Origin: JAEUNJ01 sp052035955
GTDB taxonomy: Bacteria > Pseudomonadota > Gammaproteobacteria > Burkholderiales > Rhodocyclaceae
DNA: 8,621 nt
Assembly (NCBI GenBank): GCA_052035955.1
Contig: JBPOHD010000139.1
Location: 1-8,621 of the forward strand
Direction: 5' to 3'
Shown: in pieces, positions 1 to 6,267 of the stretch
Layout of the letters: each line of letters opens with the position of its first letter
How positions within the stretch are numbered: the first letter of the stretch is position 1
Program-made: the position numbers and the translations under genes
Notes under the pieces: model-generated
What the model was told of the DNA's origin: nothing
Databases searched by the model: none
The model's input: only the letters and a program-made list of their open reading frames with translations

Positions 1-233
1 GGGAAGCCCTGGACTGCCGGCTTCCCGACGGGACCGCCGCGCACGACCAGTCGACCGCCCGCGGAAGGGCCAGGGTCGAGCTGTTCGGTCTTGCCCAACT
101 GATGTTGACGGTCATGCAGGAAAGCGCACAGGATGGCCTGCATACCCACGGGGGCGCCGTCTGGAAGGCCTTCGGAAGGGCCTTGTGGCGGGAATGGGCC
201 AGTAGAAAGGTCCGCTTGCCTTCGGACAAATGA
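1..233 (+). CDS. 3' end of an unrecognised protein (5' end outside window)
   Basis: An open frame (codons from base 3) runs from the window edge to TGA at 231-233, giving about 76 C-terminal residues. I do not recognise the family. The tail has a predicted helical stretch (ELFGLAQLML) and a basic, tryptophan-rich end (HTHGGAVWKAF, then RALWREW). Codons are GC-rich (row 1-60 is 46/60 GC), like the sugar-nucleotide genes at the right of the window and unlike the acyltransferase that follows. The segment HTHGGAVWKAFGRALWRE recurs exactly in the small ORF at 2535-2717, after which the two C-termini differ (WASRKVRLPSDK here, YERRGLAAN there). This end may therefore be recombinant, with its last dozen residues brought in by the acyltransferase segment. 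Being part of a polysaccharide locus is suggested only by neighbours. I am fairly confident it is coding, and have no functional call. Confidence 0.6.
   Translation, partial: EALDCRLPDGTAAHDQSTARGRARVELFGLAQLMLTVMQESAQDGLHTHGGAVWKAFGRALWREWASRKVRLPSDK
137..195 (+). repeat. Direct repeat, left copy (59 bp)
   Basis: This matches 2630-2688 at 57 of 59 bases (differences at 143 T/C and 176 A/T), at an offset of 2493, a multiple of three, so both copies are read in the same codon phase. It lies inside the 3' end of the first gene. Similarity stops abruptly after 195 and fades within about 10 bases before 137. Confidence 0.9.
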
Positions 234-480
234 TGGCACCTCAAAGGCCGATCTCCGCGGATAGACGAATATTGATTCACGGTAGTCGAAATTATGGATC
301 TCCGATTCGATGCAGGGTCGTATATTCTATGCGGCCGTCTTGGGATGCCCTTTCTGATCTGAATCGCGTATCCTCAATTGCCTAGGTCGCCCCCGTTACC
401 GCAATATCCAATTCATCTGTTCGCTGATTCTTGACTTGGCGCCGATCCCAACTGCGCTACAGCATCGCGAGCCTCCAAGT
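234..480. other. AT-richer spacer upstream of the acyltransferase
   Basis: This 247-base stretch holds no convincing gene. Row 241-300 is 27/60 GC, far below the flanking first gene. A TATATT at 321-326 could be a -10 element, but no good -35 sits at the right distance. TTGCCT (378-383) followed by CAATAT (402-407) at 18 bases is another weak candidate. I see no hairpin followed by a T-run, so termination of the first gene is not evident. It probably carries the acyltransferase promoter, but the sequence does not identify it. Confidence 0.45.
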
Positions 481-2538
481 ATGCATCCGAACGCACTTCC
501 CAATTATCGGCCTGACATCGATGGATTGCGCGCCGTCGCCGTCCTATCGGTGGTCGCTTTCCACGGCTTCCCGCAGCTTTTTCCCGGTGGGTTTGTCGGA
601 GTCGATATCTTTTTCGTCATTTCCGGTTTTCTGATTTCCAGCATCATTTTCAAAAGCCTTTCCGAGGGCGGCTTTAGCTTCGCGGATTTCTATGCCCGGC
701 GCGCGAAACGAATCTTCCCGGCTCTAATTCTGGTTTTGTCTTCCAGCCTGGTGTTAGGCTGGTTCGCGCTATTCCCAGACGAGTTCAAACAGATGGGGAA
801 GCATGTCTTCGGTGGATCGGCGTTTTTCGTGAACTTCATGTTCTGGCGCGAGGACGGCTACTTTGACACCGCAGCGGAACTCAAACCGATGCTTCACCTG
901 TGGTCCTTGGGAATAGAGGAACAGTACTATCTCTTGTGGCCGTTGTTCGTGATCCTCGCTTGGCGCGGCCACATAAACCTTGCGTTATTTCTCTTACTGG
1001 TGGGCGGTGCGTCGTTCGCCTTGAACCTTTACCGAGTAGGAAACGCCAGCGTCGAGGCGTTTTTCTTGCCCCACACACGGTTTTGGGAACTCATGATCGG
1101 GAGTTCACTTGCGTTCCTAAATTCGCAGGTACTCGACGGACCAGCCTTTTCCCGAATTCGGACGACTTTTCTTCGACAGGAAACAAACCCGGCGAAATTC
1201 GGATCGAATAGCGGATTCAGCGCTCTGCTCTCCTGGACGGGGATGGTTTCCATCGTGACAGGAGTTCTGCTCATTGACGGAGAGAAGGCCTTTCCTGGCG
1301 GTTGGGCGCTTTTCCCAACCGTTGGAGCTTTCCTCCTGATTGCCGCGGGAAGGCACGCACCGGCGAATCAAATCCTGCTCGCCTCGCGCCCAATGGTGGC
1401 GATCGGCCTCATTAGCTACCCCCTTTACCTCTGGCATTGGCCGCTGCTATCTTTCACTCGAATCGTGGCCTCGGGGGAACCACCGGCGCCGTTAAGGTTG
1501 GGCGCAGTAGCGTTAAGCATCGCGCTTGCCTGGGCAACGTACCAGTGGGTCGAGAAACCGATTCGCTTCGGACGCCGCGGGCTCTCCGTCCCGGTCGGCC
1601 TAGCGCTAACTCTTGGAGTATTGGGTTTTGCCGGCTTGACGATTTTCGCCAAGGACGGTTTCTTGGATCGTCTCGAGCCGGCAACAAGGGAGTTCTTACC
1701 GGCGCCGACCGACGGAGCAGGATGCAAGAATGCGTTCCCTTTTGCTGTTGGCCATTGCCTTGCGACACCGGGGATTGCTGAAGGCCGGACGTGGGTTCTT
1801 TCTCTCGGAGACAGTCATTCTGGAGCCTTGGCGCCGGGATTGGTTGCAGCATTTCCCGGAGATCCCGGAACCACGGGGCTCTTGGCAATCGGCAAGGGCG
1901 GATGCCTTCCCTTCCGTGGAGTGGACGACTTGAAAGGGGGATGCCAACCACTCACAGACACGGCCCTGCAATTGCCTAGCCAAATCCCAGTAAGCCACAT
2001 CATTGTCCACGCTCGCTGGGCATCCAAGAGTTCCGAGCAGGCCGGTTTTGGGGAAATCGAGAGGTCGAAACCCGCATTTAGGTATGCACTGTCGGCGGAT
2101 TTCCCCCCCGTCGACAAATCGAACAATGGAGAAGTTTTTCGAGTTGGACTCGATCGCACGCTGACTCACCTTGAAACGTTCAACAAACCCATACTGTTCG
2201 TCCATCAGGTACCCGAATTGGGACTCGATCCTCGTTCCTGCTGGCGCCCGCTGTCACTGACTGACGCGGGGGGAAGACACTGTTCTATCTCTCGTACGGT
2301 AGTCGACGGACGTCAACGCGCATATCGCGAGATCGCCGGGCAGGTACTTCAAGATCACCCTACTGTGATGGTATTAGACCCCATGCCGTACTTCTGCGAT
2401 GCCACCTCATGCAAGAGTGAGTCCGGCGGAGTACCCCTTTATCGGGACGACGATCATCTGAGCATTCATGGCGCCAAGATGCTTGCAGGGCATATTTTCT
2501 CCGCTCTTGGATTCCGAGAAGCCCGTCCCGCGAAATGA
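481..2538 (+). CDS. OafA-type membrane acyltransferase with C-terminal SGNH domain
   Basis: Predicted inner-membrane O-acyltransferase (acyltransferase-3 family) fused to a periplasmic SGNH domain. This architecture acetylates O-antigen or other surface glycans in known relatives; the glycan acceptor here cannot be deduced. The product is 685 aa, normal for the fusion class. Residues about 8-370 form the multi-spanning domain: R17 and H28 give the family R-X10-H motif in the first helix; HLWSLGIEEQYY is at 139-150; SYPLYLWHWPLL begins at 312. The SGNH part shows the nucleophile motif GDSH at 443-446 and a catalytic DxxH (D656-H659, within DDDHLS). I chose ATG 481 because it places YRPDIDGLRAVAV at the usual distance from the N-terminus; an in-frame TTG at 436 would add 15 residues. 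No good Shine-Dalgarno precedes either. GC is much lower than in its neighbours (row 1081-1140 is 29/60) and the gene lies between repeat copies, so recent acquisition is likely. Biochemical specificity is unknown. Confidence 0.92.
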   Translation: MHPNALPNYRPDIDGLRAVAVLSVVAFHGFPQLFPGGFVGVDIFFVISGFLISSIIFKSLSEGGFSFADFYARRAKRIFPALILVLSSSLVLGWFALFPDEFKQMGKHVFGGSAFFVNFMFWREDGYFDTAAELKPMLHLWSLGIEEQYYLLWPLFVILAWRGHINLALFLLLVGGASFALNLYRVGNASVEAFFLPHTRFWELMIGSSLAFLNSQVLDGPAFSRIRTTFLRQETNPAKFGSNSGFSALLSWTGMVSIVTGVLLIDGEKAFPGGWALFPTVGAFLLIAAGRHAPANQILLASRPMVAIGLISYPLYLWHWPLLSFTRIVASGEPPAPLRLGAVALSIALAWATYQWVEKPIRFGRRGLSVPVGLALTLGVLGFAGLTIFAKDGFLDRLEPATREFLPAPTDGAGCKNAFPFAVGHCLATPGIAEGRTWVLSLGDSHSGALAPGLVAAFPGDPGTTGLLAIGKGGCLPFRGVDDLKGGCQPLTDTALQLPSQIPVSHIIVHARWASKSSEQAGFGEIERSKPAFRYALSADFPPVDKSNNGEVFRVGLDRTLTHLETFNKPILFVHQVPELGLDPRSCWRPLSLTDAGGRHCSISRTVVDGRQRAYREIAGQVLQDHPTVMVLDPMPYFCDATSCKSESGGVPLYRDDDHLSIHGAKMLAGHIFSALGFREARPAK

Positions 2539-2717
2539 AACCCCTCTGGTTGGACGATCTCGAGATGGCTTTGGATAGCAATCTTCGACGAATCTGTCTT
2601 GCACGACCGATCGACCTCCGACAGAGGGACCTGCACACCCACGGGGGCGCCGTCTGGAAGGCCTTCGGTAGGGCCTTGTGGCGGGAATACGAGCGTCGGG
2701 GCCTGGCGGCGAATTGA
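2535..2717 (+). pseudogene. Small ORF carrying a duplicated gene 3' end
   Basis: The ATG overlaps the acyltransferase stop (ATGA, 2535-2538), so translation by coupling is possible; the frame encodes 60 residues. Its second half (from QRDLHTHGG) repeats the C-terminus of the first gene in the window, including HTHGGAVWKAFGRALWRE exactly, and ends YERRGLAAN. Its first half (MKPLWLDDLEMALDSN and onward) matches nothing I recognise and is low in GC (2541-2600 is 30/60), like the acyltransferase. I read it as the original 3' end of the upstream gene, displaced when the acyltransferase segment entered, with a chance in-frame leader. An alternative is a genuine small protein coupled to the acyltransferase. 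The remnant reading is favoured because the near identity is confined to the repeat. Confidence 0.45.
2630..2688 (+). repeat. Direct repeat, right copy (59 bp)
   Basis: This is the partner of 137-195, with 57 of 59 bases identical and in the same reading phase. It lies just left of the return to high GC that precedes the transglycosylase gene, so the two copies mark the edges of the low-GC acyltransferase segment. Confidence 0.9.
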
Positions 2718-2729
2718 GCTTCCGGCGCC

Positions 2730-2745
2730 CGTGACCCCGGTCACG
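2730..2745. promoter_or_regulatory. Palindrome upstream of the transglycosylase gene
   Basis: CGTGACCCCGGTCACG has perfect 7-base arms around two central bases. It lies 12 bases after the small ORF's stop and about 80 bases before the transglycosylase start. The tight centre favours a protein-binding dyad over a terminator hairpin, and no T-run follows. No regulator can be named from sequence. Confidence 0.3.
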
Positions 2746-2763
2746 TCATTGGGAAATCGAGGG

Positions 2764-2792
2764 TTTCCGCCTCGGAGCCCCGGTGCTAACCT
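2764..2792 (+). promoter_or_regulatory. Weak candidate promoter for the transglycosylase gene
   Basis: TTTCCG (2764-2769) and TAACCT (2787-2792) are separated by 17 bases and would put a start about 25 bases before ATG 2824. Both hexamers are poor matches to the housekeeping consensus. The case rests mainly on spacing and position in the short gap after the GC transition. Confidence 0.2.
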
Positions 2793-2823
2793 GAAAAGGT
2801 CGCAACGATCAGAACCCGCCCCC

Positions 2824-3561
2824 ATGCGCTCGAAGCTTTTGGCCTTTTGTCTTTCCGCTGCCGTCACCCCGTGGACGCCGGCCATGGCGGTCGAAAAAAG
2901 CGCTGTGATTCCTGCGGCGACCCCGTCGCCCTACCAGTTGCAACTGTCCTCGGTGGCGTCTGCGGACCGGGATGGCGGCAATCCTTATCGGCTGGAATCC
3001 CGCTACCGCCCGGATTCGGCGGCCCCGGCCCCGCGGGCCCCTTCCCCGGCGCTGGCGGAAAAACCGTTTGCCAAGGAGATCGAAGCCGTGGCGCGGGACA
3101 GCAACCTGGATCCCGCCCTGGTCCACGCGATCATCCATGTCGAATCCCGGCACCGCCAGGATGCCTTGTCTCCGAAAGGAGCGACCGGCCTGATGCAGGT
3201 TCTGCCGACCACCGCGCAACGCTACGGCGTTTCGGCGCCGGCCCGGTCGGCCGCGGAAAACCTCAAGGCCGGAACACGCTACCTGCAGGATCTCATGCGG
3301 ATGTTCGATGGCAAGCTCGATCTCGTGCTGGCTGCCTACAACGCAGGTGAAGGCGCCGTGATGCGCTACAAGACCATTCCGCCGTACAAGGAAACGCGCG
3401 GCTACGTGCCGGCGGTGCTCGCCAAGTACGAAGAATGGAAACTGCCGGATCTGAAGATCGATGACCGGCTGCAGTCGGTCGTCTATCTCGCCGGCACGAG
3501 AATCGATCCGCGCCTGGCCTCCGCATTCCGGCGGAACGACGCAGGGACGGCGCGGGACTAG
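2824..3561 (+). CDS. Secreted SLT-domain lytic transglycosylase
   Basis: Predicted periplasmic enzyme that cleaves the MurNAc-GlcNAc bond of peptidoglycan, forming 1,6-anhydro ends. The 245-aa product starts with a signal peptide: basic start MRSK, hydrophobic core, cleavage probably after AMA at residue 22. A proline/alanine-rich linker follows, then one SLT (family 1) catalytic domain from about residue 80. The catalytic glutamate is E107 in HVESRH. Family motifs GATGLMQVLPTTA and AAYNAGEGAV follow, and a GYVPAVLAKY segment closes the fold. ATG 2824 is chosen because it alone gives a clean signal peptide; in-frame starts from 2599 would bury it behind low-complexity sequence. Shine-Dalgarno support is poor (AAAAGG lies more than 20 bases upstream). 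The protein lacks the large helical domain of Slt70 and has no visible LysM, so it is a short single-domain type. It converges on galU; wall remodelling during surface polymer assembly is possible but unproven. Confidence 0.9.
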   Translation: MRSKLLAFCLSAAVTPWTPAMAVEKSAVIPAATPSPYQLQLSSVASADRDGGNPYRLESRYRPDSAAPAPRAPSPALAEKPFAKEIEAVARDSNLDPALVHAIIHVESRHRQDALSPKGATGLMQVLPTTAQRYGVSAPARSAAENLKAGTRYLQDLMRMFDGKLDLVLAAYNAGEGAVMRYKTIPPYKETRGYVPAVLAKYEEWKLPDLKIDDRLQSVVYLAGTRIDPRLASAFRRNDAGTARD

Positions 3562-3640
3562 CGGGGCGTTCTCCCGACGGTCCGCGGACGAGGTCTGGGC
3601 CTGCCCAAGCACTCCTTCGTGGTCCGCCTTCGTGAAGGGC

Positions 3641-3678
3641 CCGGCGCCAGCGTATGTCCTGGCTGACGATGGCGCCGG
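3641..3678. terminator. Inverted repeat in the convergent gap, possible bidirectional terminator
   Basis: CCGGCGCCA (3641-3649) pairs perfectly with TGGCGCCGG (3670-3678) across a 20-base loop, between the stop of the transglycosylase gene (3561) and the stop of galU (3704). Position suits a terminator shared by both strands. No T-run follows on either strand and the loop is long, so it is not a classical intrinsic terminator. The 142-base gap holds no gene I can support. Confidence 0.35.
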
Positions 3679-3703
3679 TCCTGCGAACCAAGGTTTCCTG
3701 CCG

Positions 3704-4585
3704 CTATCTGCCCGCCTCCAAATCCAACCCGGCCAGGAACTGGCGCAGATCCTCGCCCACCTCGCCATGCCGAAGGCCCAGCTTGATGGTTGCCTGCAGG
3801 TAACCCAGCTTGGAACCGCAATCGTAGCGGACCCCGGAATAGCGGTAGGCCAGAACCTGTTCCTCCGCCAGCAGCGACGCGATGCCGTCGGTGAGCTGGA
3901 TCTCTCCACCGGACCCCGGGGTGACGTTCTCCAGATGATGGAAGATGCGCGGCGTCAGGATGTAGCGGCCGACCACCCCGAGCGTCGACGGCGCGTCTTC
4001 GGGCCGGGGCTTCTCGACGATTCCGGCCACCTGCTCGATCCGCTCGCCCATCGGTCGGCTCGCCACGATGCCGTAGCTGCGCGTCTGCTCGGGCGGCACA
4101 TCCTGCACCCCCAGCACGGAGCACCGGTAGTAGTCGAAGGTTTCCACCATCTGCTTCAGGACCGGGGGATCGCCATCGAGGAGGTCATCCGCCAGCAATA
4201 CCGCGAACGGCTCATCGTTGACCACGGGCTTGGCGCAGAGCACTGCATGCCCGAGTCCCAGCGGCTCCGCCTGCCGGATATAGATGCAATTCACATGCTT
4301 GGGCAGGATGTTCTGCACGATCTCCAGCATCTGGGTCTTGGCCTTCAATGCCAATTCCGTCTCGAGTTCGTACGCCTTGTCGAAATGGTCCTCGATCGCC
4401 CGCTTGCTTCGGCCGGTGACGAAGATCATGTCCGTCACCCCCGCCGCCACGGCTTCCTCGACGGCATACTGGATCAGCGGCTTGTCGACGATCGGCAGCA
4501 TCTCCTTCGGGCTCGCCTTCGTCGCCGGCAGGAAGCGGGTTCCAAGGCCCGCCACCGGAAACACTGCCTTCTTAACCTTCTTCAT
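3704..4585 (-). CDS. galU: UTP-glucose-1-phosphate uridylyltransferase
   Basis: Cytoplasmic GalU makes UDP-glucose and pyrophosphate from UTP and glucose 1-phosphate, feeding both GalE and Ugd of the same operon. The product is 293 aa, the usual bacterial length. The nucleotide-binding signature is near the N-terminus (AGLGTRFLPATKASPKEMLP, residues 12-31). Later come VEKPRPEDAPS, the GGEIQLTDGIASL segment and the C-terminal RYDCGSKLGYLQA typical of GalU. ATG at 4583-4585 is preceded by GAGGA at a 6-base spacing and gives the canonical start MKKVKKAVFPVAG; an upstream in-frame ATG at 4621 lies inside galE and is rejected. It begins 25 bases after the galE stop and is the last gene of the operon. 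Frame intact, all signature residues present. Confidence 0.97.
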   Translation of the reverse strand: MKKVKKAVFPVAGLGTRFLPATKASPKEMLPIVDKPLIQYAVEEAVAAGVTDMIFVTGRSKRAIEDHFDKAYELETELALKAKTQMLEIVQNILPKHVNCIYIRQAEPLGLGHAVLCAKPVVNDEPFAVLLADDLLDGDPPVLKQMVETFDYYRCSVLGVQDVPPEQTRSYGIVASRPMGERIEQVAGIVEKPRPEDAPSTLGVVGRYILTPRIFHHLENVTPGSGGEIQLTDGIASLLAEEQVLAYRYSGVRYDCGSKLGYLQATIKLGLRHGEVGEDLRQFLAGLDLEAGR

Positions 4586-4610
4586 CGTGATTCCTCGATC
4601 TGGAAAGACG

Positions 4611-5633
4611 TCAGCGGGCATAGCCCGCCGGATTCATGGATTGCCAGCGCCACGCATCCCGGCACATGCAATCCAGATCCCTCGTGGCACGCCAGCCCAG
4701 CAACCGGGCGGCGTGGGTCGGATCGGCAAAGCAGCTCGCGATATCGCCGGGACGGCGAGCCGCCACCCTGTAGGGCACTTTGCGACCGCTCGCCTTCTCG
4801 AAGGCGGCGACCATCTCCAGGACGCTGTATCCCCTGCCGGTTCCAAGATTGACCGTCAGCACGCCCGTGGACCGGGCCAGGCCATCGAGCGCCGCCAGGT
4901 GGCCCAATGCCAGGTCCACGACGTGGATGTAGTCGCGGACGCCGGTACCGTCGGGCGTCGGATAATCGGCGCCGAAAACGGCCAGCTCTGACAAACGTCC
5001 GATGGCCACTTGGGCCACGTAAGGCAGCAGGTTGTTGGGCACGCCCCGCGGATCCTCCCCGATCAATCCACTGGCATGCGCACCCACGGGATTGAAATAG
5101 CGCAGGAGCGCAATCCGCCAACCGGAATCCGCCTTCGCCAGGTCACGGAGTATCTCCTCGACCATCAGCTTGCTGCGGCCATAGGGATTGGTCGCAGACA
5201 AGGGAAAATCCTCGCTGATCGGCACGCTGGCGGGATCGCCGTATACCGTGGCCGACGAACTGAAGACCAGGTTCCTGACTCCGGCCCCCGCCATGGCTTC
5301 CAGCAGACACAGGGTCCCGGTCACGTTATTGTCATAGTAGCTGAGGGGCATCGAAACGGATTCGCCGACGGCCTTCAGACCAGCGAAGTGGATGACGCCG
5401 TCGATGGCCTGCCTTTCGAAGCAGCGGCGCAAGGCGTCCGCGTCCCGGATGTCGGCCTCGACGAAATCCGGACGCCGCCCGACGATGCGCTCTATCCGGT
5501 CCAGGACCTCCGGCGAGGCATTGCTGAGATTGTCATAGATCAGCACCCGGTAGTCCGAAGACAACAACTCCACCACCGTGTGCGATCCTATGTAGCCGGC
5601 GCCGCCGGTCACCAGAATCGTCTTGTTCTGCAT
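4611..5633 (-). CDS. galE: UDP-glucose 4-epimerase
   Basis: Cytoplasmic short-chain dehydrogenase-type enzyme interconverting UDP-glucose and UDP-galactose with bound NAD. The product is 340 aa, as in typical GalE. The Rossmann glycine motif GGAGYIGSH is at residues 10-18, followed by YDNLSN at 33-38. The catalytic serine lies in SSSATVYG (125-132), and Y151 and K155 form the YxxxK pair in NPYGRSK. The substrate-binding segment RYFNPVGAH and the C-terminal NLGTGRGYSVLEM and NP-GY end are typical. ATG 5631-5633 has AGGA seven bases upstream. It lies 57 bases after the rfbC stop and 25 bases before galU. Epimerases of this family may also accept GlcNAc derivatives; the sequence alone does not settle specificity, but closeness to classical GalE motifs and linkage to galU favour the glucose/galactose reaction. 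Confidence 0.95.
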   Translation of the reverse strand: MQNKTILVTGGAGYIGSHTVVELLSSDYRVLIYDNLSNASPEVLDRIERIVGRRPDFVEADIRDADALRRCFERQAIDGVIHFAGLKAVGESVSMPLSYYDNNVTGTLCLLEAMAGAGVRNLVFSSSATVYGDPASVPISEDFPLSATNPYGRSKLMVEEILRDLAKADSGWRIALLRYFNPVGAHASGLIGEDPRGVPNNLLPYVAQVAIGRLSELAVFGADYPTPDGTGVRDYIHVVDLALGHLAALDGLARSTGVLTVNLGTGRGYSVLEMVAAFEKASGRKVPYRVAARRPGDIASCFADPTHAARLLGWRATRDLDCMCRDAWRWQSMNPAGYAR

Positions 5634-5690
5634 TGGTCCATCCTACCAAAGGGTCCGAGGCACTCCGAGGGATTTTCTCACGAGCCTGTT

Positions 5691-6236
5691 TCAGTCGAAG
5701 CAGGGAGCGCCCTTGAACGCCGCGCCTTTGCGGTCCTTCTCGGACATCACGGGGTTCCCCGTCAGGGGCCACTCGATCGCCAGATCGGGATCGTTCCAGG
5801 CGATGCAGCGCTCCGAATCGGGATGCCGGAAATCCGTGATCTTGTACTGGACGTCCGCCCCGTCGGAAAGCACCAGGAAGCCGTGCGCGAATCCTTCGGG
5901 AATCCAGAGCCTGAGCTTGTTCTCCGCCGACAGCACGACTGCGTTCCAGCAGCCGAACGTCGGCGAGGATCGCCGCAAATCGACAGCCACGTCCCAGATC
6001 TCGCCGGCGCAGACGCTGACCAGTTTTCCCTGGGCATGGGGTTGCTGGTAATGGAGTCCCCGCAGGACTCCGCGGCGCGAGAAGGAGTGGTTGTCCTGCA
6101 CGAAATTCACGGGGCTGCCGATGTCCTCGGATATCAGATCCACCCGGAAACTTTCGAAGAAGAAGCCCCGCTCGTCCGGAAAGACGGTCGGCTCCAGGAT
6201 CCTGAGGTCCGGCATTTCCGTCAGTTGCACGCGCAC
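5691..6236 (-). CDS. rfbC: dTDP-4-dehydrorhamnose 3,5-epimerase
   Basis: RmlC/RfbC catalyses the third step of dTDP-L-rhamnose synthesis, epimerising C3 and C5 of dTDP-4-keto-6-deoxyglucose. The product is 181 aa, the usual length for this cupin-fold enzyme. Signatures include FPDERGFFFESF near residue 19, NHSFSRRGVLRGLHYQ with the catalytic histidine H62, the VAVDLRRSSPTFG strand, IPEGFAHGFLVLS at 112-124 and the catalytic tyrosine Y131 in QYK. The start is GTG 6234-6236, supported by GGAGG seven bases upstream. ATG at 6213-6215, seven codons later, is the alternative but lacks such a site. It starts 31 bases after the rfbD stop. The products of rmlA and rmlB, needed to supply its substrate, are not encoded in the window. 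Confidence 0.96.
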   Translation of the reverse strand: MRVQLTEMPDLRILEPTVFPDERGFFFESFRVDLISEDIGSPVNFVQDNHSFSRRGVLRGLHYQQPHAQGKLVSVCAGEIWDVAVDLRRSSPTFGCWNAVVLSAENKLRLWIPEGFAHGFLVLSDGADVQYKITDFRHPDSERCIAWNDPDLAIEWPLTGNPVMSEKDRKGAAFKGAPCFD

Positions 6237-6267
6237 CGAGACGCCTCCAGACGCAAAACGATGTTGC

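Noticed and set aside
254..261. Palindrome TCCGCGGA in the spacer before the acyltransferase
   Set aside because: It is eight bases without extension on either side, which is expected by chance.
436..480. TTG start at 436 for the acyltransferase
   Set aside because: It adds 15 residues not typical of the family and has no ribosome site; ATG 481 gives the normal N-terminus.
2809..3909. Minus-strand frame of 366 codons opposite the transglycosylase gene
   Set aside because: It is arginine-rich low-complexity shadow sequence running into galU; the + strand has a signal peptide and full SLT motifs.
3461..4852. Long + strand open frame of 463 codons opposite galU
   Set aside because: It runs antisense to a clear galU with all family motifs. 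High GC leaves few stops in the opposite frame, and its predicted protein is histidine/arginine-rich with no recognisable domain.
5081..5092. Possible third copy of the direct repeat (CACCCACGGG)
   Set aside because: Only ten bases match, and they encode part of the conserved GalE substrate-binding segment on the other strand.
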